Below, piece after piece: positions 6,270 to 9,754 of a stretch of 9,754 bases of DNA; the first letter of the stretch is position 1; each line of letters begins with the position of its first letter. The DNA is from Candidatus Peribacteria bacterium. GTDB lineage: Bacteria > Patescibacteriota > Gracilibacteria > Peribacterales > Peribacteraceae. The DNA is taken from contig CAINWJ010000135.1 of the NCBI GenBank assembly GCA_903854455.1, positions 1 through 9,754 on the forward strand, written 5' to 3'. The notes beneath the pieces are model-generated. The model saw only the letters and a list, made by a program, of their open reading frames with translations. It was not told where the DNA came from and did not search any database. A program made the translations under genes and the position numbers.

Positions 6270-6557
6270 ATGAGTAACAGACTTGGTGTAGGACTATCAA
6301 TAGTGGCAAGCCAATTCAAGGGAGACTTGAAGCTTAATGTGCAGGGTCAAGGAACTCTTGACGCTCTTATTGCGGATGGCACCGAAGGTTCTTCTGAATC
6401 ACAAGCGATGATTCGTTATTTACTTCCTGCTCTTACTCAAATACCTCGCGATGAATCTCGCGCATTGCTTGAGGGAAGAATAGGAGTCAGAAAGGATGGA
6501 TCGGTTGGTATTCGTCCTGCGGTATCAGGAAGGAAAAATTCAACGCTAAAAATTTAA
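6270..6557 (+). CDS. Small hypothetical protein, 95 residues
   Basis: I do not recognise this protein. It begins MSNRLGVGLSIVASQFKGDL, has an acidic/Ser patch DGTEGSSES in the middle, a helical-looking segment IRYLLPALTQIPRDESRALLEG, and a basic C-terminus (SGRKNSTLKI). There are no Cys residues, no convincing signal peptide and no membrane segment. Base use is visibly more AT-rich than in the flanking glycosyltransferase and amidase genes. Support for a real gene is the promoter immediately upstream (6235-6264), the neat fit between the glycosyltransferase stop (24 nt) and the amidase start (37 nt), and an ordinary soluble-protein composition. An overlapping minus-strand frame (6487-7317) is a shadow of the amidase. 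It could be a recently acquired or lineage-specific gene. Confidence 0.65.
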   Translation: MSNRLGVGLSIVASQFKGDLKLNVQGQGTLDALIADGTEGSSESQAMIRYLLPALTQIPRDESRALLEGRIGVRKDGSVGIRPAVSGRKNSTLKI

Positions 6558-6580
6558 TCGGTTCCACTTGTTCGATCCAG

Positions 6581-6586
6581 TACACT
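6581..6586 (+). promoter_or_regulatory. Possible amidase -10 box (TACACT)
   Basis: TACACT (4/6 to the -10 consensus) ends 8 nt before the amidase ATG, the same hexamer and spacing found before pyrF. The -35 region is poor. A weak GGTG (6587-6590) could act as a minimal ribosome site, but its spacing to the ATG (4 nt) is short. Confidence 0.3.
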
Positions 6587-6594
6587 GGTGATAC

Positions 6595-8823
6595 ATGTCT
6601 CTTCGTCATGTCATCTTCGGTATTGGCTTGGTCTGTATCGGTGCCGCCTCCGTCCATGCCGCGGCGAGTGATTCCCGTCGCATCATTCCGCGTTCCGAAT
6701 GGGGAGCGGAGGAGAAGTATCTGTATGACGGCACGACGACGGAAGAGAGTACCGCGGGTGATACCGGGAAAGGCGATACGGCTCCTGCGGCTGGTCAACC
6801 CACATCGCGCGTCGACACCTGCCAGCAGACCTTGAGCAAGTATCCGGCGGAGTTTTCCACTCCCAAGACCGTGTCCAAAGATGCGAGTGGTAAGAAGTAC
6901 CGCTGGCCGCTCTCGTACAGCAAGGAGATCAAACTCATCGTCGTCCATCACACGGCACTCCTGGTCCGTGACGATCCGCGAACACCGGTGGAACGAATGC
7001 GCGCACTCTATAAGTACCATGCACTGAGCAAGGGCTGGGGGGATATCGGCTACAACTTCGTGATCGATGAGAACGGTGGGATCTACGAAGGCAGACAGGG
7101 TGGAGCGCGCGTCGTTGGCGGTCATGCGTACTGCAACAACGTCGGCACGGTCGGCATCGCGCTGATGGGCAACTTCGAGATGGAAACACCGAGTCAGGCG
7201 CAGGCCAAGAGTTTGCAATGGCTCATCGCGCAGGTATCGAAACAGGAAGGCGTGGATATGAGCCGCAGCGTCCAGTTCCACGGGAAAGTGTTCATCAATC
7301 CTGTCGTCGGGCACCACGACCTCCTCTCAACCGCCTGCCCGGGATCGACCCTCCTCGCGGGGCTCTCGCAGATCATCCGCAACGTGATCGCAGGAACCAT
7401 CGATGCTGCGGTGACGTTCCCGGTCATCAAGACGGCATCGTCGTCCTCGGCATCATCCATCTTCGGAACCGCCGGACCGTCCGCCATCGCACCAGGCGTG
7501 CGCTTCCTCGGCAGGACCGCGATCACCATCAATCCCGGCGGCAAGCAGAGATTCAGCTTCACCTACACGGCGGGACCCGGCGGCGCGTACCAGGGCAAGA
7601 AGATCGCGGAGGTGCGCTTAAGCTCGCCGAGCATCCACCTCTTCGTCGATGACGGCATCGACCAGGTGGAGGTGCGTACAGGCATCCTCCTGCCATCCGA
7701 TCTTCCCGGTGAGGAGACGACGACCGTGCAGCTGATCGTGCAGGCTCCCGTCCAGCCCGGTGACTATTCCATGGAGATCGGCGGCGTGCATTTCAATCTT
7801 TCGGTTGCCGGCAGACGCGCACGAACCGGCATCTTCTTGAGCCCCTACTACACCGATCCCTCGCTCATCGTGCAGCCAGTGGCGCCAAAGAAAGACACGA
7901 CCATCAAGATCCGTGAGCGTGCTCCCATCGCTGCAACAACTTCAAGTAGTGCGAGTAAAAGTACCACCTCGGTCTCTTCGGTTGCACCCGCAACCTCGGC
8001 TCCCTCCTCATCCATTCGCATCCTCTTAAGCTCCTCCCCGTCACCCTCCGTGACATTCTCCAGTAACGGGACGATGAATGACGTCCTGGTCCGTGCAGGA
8101 ACGACGCTGACCCTCCTCGCGCAGGACAATGTCTGCGTCGTGCAAAATTTCGGTCAGACCGTGCTGACAAGTCCGATCATCCGCCTCAAATCGGACGCCG
8201 CGAATATGCTGACGGTTTTCACGGTGCGTGGAAAAATCCGGACGTACAGCGGCACCATCGAATGCCGGGTGATCGGTGGCAAGATCGCCCTGATTAATGA
8301 GCTGCCGCTCAATCAGTACATGATCGGACTGGCGGAGGAGCCGGATACGGAACCGTTCGAGAAGCAGAAGGCATTCGCTGTCGCAGCGCGAACGTACGCT
8401 GCGTTCTACATGCAATCTGCGAACCGGAAGTTCCCGGGAATGCCCTACGACGGCTCGGATGATCCTGCGGTGTTTCAGTCATACGCAGGGATAGATTTCG
8501 CCGGTGCCAACCCGCGCTGGATGGAAGCGGCTACTGCCACAGCGGGACAAGTCCTCACCTTCAATGGCGCGCTCATCAAGCCACCGTACTTCTCCTCTGA
8601 CGACGGTCGGACACGCACTCCGGTCGAGGCAGGATGGAAGAGCTTCCCCTTCGCAGATGTCTTTACGAGCAAAGCTGACCCATGGTGCAAGGGGCTCGGC
8701 ATGGCTGGGCACGGAGTGGGCATGTCAGGTTGCGGAGCCAAGGGACAGGCACTGGAGGGTAGGAGTGCGGAGCAGATTCTGCAGTACTACTACCCGGGGA
8801 CGAGACTGCAGCAACTCCATTGA
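6595..8823 (+). CDS. Secreted bifunctional cell-wall hydrolase: PGRP-type amidase plus SpoIID-like domain
   Basis: 742 residues. Residues 1-22 look like a signal peptide (hydrophobic core VIFGIGLVCIGAASV, AxA-like site at VHA), so it likely acts outside the membrane on peptidoglycan. Residues about 28-265 form an Amidase_2/PGRP domain starting IIPRSEWGA. Likely zinc ligands are H118 (VVHHT), H240 (VGHHDL) and C248 (TACPG), with Y153 in GYNF; this class cuts the MurNAc-L-Ala amide bond. Residues about 295-405 are a beta-rich domain I cannot name. Residues about 440-490 are a Ser/Thr/Ala/Pro linker. Residues about 495-742 resemble SpoIID/LytB: LPLNQYMIGLAEEP (Glu581/582 at the position of the SpoIID catalytic Glu), AFAVAARTYA, HGVGMSGCGAKGQA and YYYPGTRL. 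SpoIID proteins are lytic transglycosylases acting on stem-free glycan. The HxxC zinc motif of some SpoIID proteins is absent (DDPAVFQSY there). Confidence 0.93.
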   Translation: MSLRHVIFGIGLVCIGAASVHAAASDSRRIIPRSEWGAEEKYLYDGTTTEESTAGDTGKGDTAPAAGQPTSRVDTCQQTLSKYPAEFSTPKTVSKDASGKKYRWPLSYSKEIKLIVVHHTALLVRDDPRTPVERMRALYKYHALSKGWGDIGYNFVIDENGGIYEGRQGGARVVGGHAYCNNVGTVGIALMGNFEMETPSQAQAKSLQWLIAQVSKQEGVDMSRSVQFHGKVFINPVVGHHDLLSTACPGSTLLAGLSQIIRNVIAGTIDAAVTFPVIKTASSSSASSIFGTAGPSAIAPGVRFLGRTAITINPGGKQRFSFTYTAGPGGAYQGKKIAEVRLSSPSIHLFVDDGIDQVEVRTGILLPSDLPGEETTTVQLIVQAPVQPGDYSMEIGGVHFNLSVAGRRARTGIFLSPYYTDPSLIVQPVAPKKDTTIKIRERAPIAATTSSSASKSTTSVSSVAPATSAPSSSIRILLSSSPSPSVTFSSNGTMNDVLVRAGTTLTLLAQDNVCVVQNFGQTVLTSPIIRLKSDAANMLTVFTVRGKIRTYSGTIECRVIGGKIALINELPLNQYMIGLAEEPDTEPFEKQKAFAVAARTYAAFYMQSANRKFPGMPYDGSDDPAVFQSYAGIDFAGANPRWMEAATATAGQVLTFNGALIKPPYFSSDDGRTRTPVEAGWKSFPFADVFTSKADPWCKGLGMAGHGVGMSGCGAKGQALEGRSAEQILQYYYPGTRLQQLH

Positions 8824-8837
8824 AATGAAGGAAGATG

Positions 8838-8895
8838 CATTTTACATTCCCCATGGTTCGGCTACGCTCACCACAAGTTTTGCATTCTACACTCC
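8838..8895. repeat. Composite repeat: heptad fragments flanking a GGTTCGGCTACGCTCACC element
   Basis: CATTTTACATTCC (8838-8850) and CATTCTACACTCC (8883-8895) are two pieces of the same 7-nt family as the serS array, in the orientation of its right arm. Between them lies CCATGGTTCGGCTACGCTCA and a short AT tail (8851-8882). That core has partial inverted symmetry (GGT...ACC) and resembles short dispersed repeats I recall from environmental bacterial genomes. This fills the amidase-pyrF gap and may be one repeat inserted into another. Confidence 0.6.
8888..8893 (+). promoter_or_regulatory. Possible pyrF -10 box (TACACT) within repeat
   Basis: TACACT ends 8 nt before the pyrF ATG, identical in sequence and spacing to the box before the amidase gene. 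It is part of a heptad unit (CATTCTACACT). No good -35 and no Shine-Dalgarno sequence are present; the gap CCTCCCGT is pyrimidine-rich. Confidence 0.3.
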
Positions 8896-8901
8896 TCCCG
8901 T

Positions 8902-9729
8902 ATGCACTACGCCGACCGCCTCACTGAACGAATCAAGAAGACATCCCCCGTTTGTGTTGGGCTCGATCCCGTGATCAGTAAATTGCCGGAAGGAGTCGCG
9001 AAATCAGTAAGCGGCATGAAGGAATTCTGCGTCGGAATCATCGATGCAACCAAAGATTTCGCTGCAGCGGTGAAACCCAATCTGGCGTTCTTCGAGGCAT
9101 TCAGGTGGGAAGGAATAAAAGTATTCTTCGAGGTCTGTGACTATGCCAAGAAGCAGGGATTGATCGTGATCGCGGACGGCAAACGGAATGACATTGGCTC
9201 GACGTGCGAGGGCTATGCGGAGGCATATCTCGGCACCGATGCGCCCATCGATGCGCTGACAGTGACGCCGTACCTGGGCTCCGACGGCATCAAGCCGTTC
9301 ATCGACCGCTGTCAAAAAAATGAGCGCGGGATCTACGTTCTCGTCAAAACAAGCAATCCCAGTTCCGGCGAGATCCAGGATCTGCCGTCGGGCGATGAAT
9401 CGGTTCACGAGCACGTCGCGCAGCTGGTCGAAAGCTGGGCAGCGCAAGGACTCGGCAAGGGTAATCTTTCCTGTGTCGGAGCGGTCGTCGGTGCGACGTA
9501 TCCAGAGGAGCTCAAATATCTGCGCACGCTGATGCCGCACGTGCCATTCCTGATCCCGGGCTACGGCGCACAGGGCGGTACTGCCGAGGATTGTCGTCAT
9601 GGGTTCCTCCCCGATGGCACCGGTGCGATCATCAACGCATCACGAAGCATCATCTACGCTTCCAAGGGCAAAGATTGGAAGGAGGCGGCGAGCGAAGCGG
9701 CGAAGAAGATGGCGGGGGAATTACGATAG
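8902..9729 (+). CDS. pyrF: Orotidine 5'-phosphate decarboxylase, subfamily 2 type
   Basis: Last step of de novo UMP synthesis, OMP to UMP plus CO2, in the cytoplasm; the product feeds UTP, which GalU also uses. The 275-residue length fits the longer type-2 OMP decarboxylases. Visible: substrate-site VGLDP (residues 19-23), KPN (58-60), the catalytic DxKxxD array in ADGKRNDIGST (D92, K94, D97), and the phosphate-binding IPGYGAQGG followed by NASRSIIYA near the C-terminus. The ATG at 8902 follows the repeat-filled gap after the amidase; MHYADRLTERIKKT is a normal family start. The TAG stop lies at the edge of another heptanucleotide array. No other pyr genes are present. Confidence 0.97.
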   Translation: MHYADRLTERIKKTSPVCVGLDPVISKLPEGVAKSVSGMKEFCVGIIDATKDFAAAVKPNLAFFEAFRWEGIKVFFEVCDYAKKQGLIVIADGKRNDIGSTCEGYAEAYLGTDAPIDALTVTPYLGSDGIKPFIDRCQKNERGIYVLVKTSNPSSGEIQDLPSGDESVHEHVAQLVESWAAQGLGKGNLSCVGAVVGATYPEELKYLRTLMPHVPFLIPGYGAQGGTAEDCRHGFLPDGTGAIINASRSIIYASKGKDWKEAASEAAKKMAGELR

Positions 9730-9754
9730 TATCGAGTATGCAGTATCCAGTATG
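9728..9754 (+). repeat. Heptanucleotide array (AGTATCG/AGTATCC), cut by window end
   Basis: AGTATCG (9728), AGTATGC (9735), AGTATCC (9742), AGTATG (9749): 7-nt period, beginning inside the pyrF stop codon and running off the window. The unit sequence differs from the other three arrays, but the period and the placement at a stop codon match the serS array. Confidence 0.8.

Noticed and set aside
6487..7317. 276-residue minus-strand ORF over the small ORF and amidase
   Set aside because: Most of it mirrors the conserved amidase domain codons; no promoter, motif or family resemblance is visible.
7930..8060. Ser/Thr-rich stretch of the hydrolase as another heptad array
   Set aside because: No consistent 7-nt step; it is ordinary low-complexity linker coding.
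9004..9600. 198-residue minus-strand ORF inside pyrF
   Set aside because: Antisense shadow of conserved OMP decarboxylase motifs.

Overview
The window reads as a stretch of bacterial chromosome holding seven protein genes, one of them cut by the left edge. No RNA genes, insertion sequences, phage genes or CRISPR arrays are visible. Bases look moderately GC-rich, and TGA ends three genes (galU, uvrB and the amidase), so the standard bacterial code applies. The seryl-tRNA synthetase has a C-terminal signature (LNNT...ASPRILIPILE) that I associate with Candidate Phyla Radiation (Patescibacteria) sequences. With the compact gene set and the weak or absent Shine-Dalgarno sites, this suggests a CPR bacterium, perhaps of the Peregrinibacteria/Peribacteria type. 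That placement is inference and moderately uncertain.

Layout: a Sel1-repeat protein fragment (3-614, +), then galU (706-1530, +), which converges on uvrB (1615-3615, -). The short region between them holds two 7-bp hairpins, each with a GGAA tetraloop on the strand of its own gene. uvrB and serS (3693-5027, +) diverge from a 77-bp promoter region. Downstream, all on the + strand, come a GT4-type glycosyltransferase (5118-6245), a small orphan ORF (6270-6557), a secreted cell-wall hydrolase joining a PGRP-type amidase to a SpoIID-type domain (6595-8823), and pyrF (8902-9729). GalU, the glycosyltransferase and the hydrolase are all envelope functions (sugar nucleotide supply, glycan assembly, peptidoglycan remodelling). 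uvrB, serS and pyrF are housekeeping genes. Apart from being neighbours, there is no evidence of one shared pathway.

The most unusual content is repetitive DNA. Four arrays differ in sequence (GAATGTA, AAAATGG, CTTACCG, AGTATCC) but share a unit length of 7 nt. They lie between genes, form or overlap the stop codons of serS and pyrF, build a 34-bp imperfect hairpin between serS and the glycosyltransferase, and occur twice inside the glycosyltransferase reading frame. The same gene also holds a third repeat, a 10-bp perfect palindrome element, in the linker between its two domains. Three repeats within one intact gene recall the in-frame palindromic elements of Rickettsia and raise the possibility of length (phase) variation.

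A second theme is promoter placement. Several genes have a -10-like hexamer only about 5 to 10 nt before the start codon and no Shine-Dalgarno sequence, which suggests leaderless transcripts. The clearest cases are uvrB and the small ORF at 6270.
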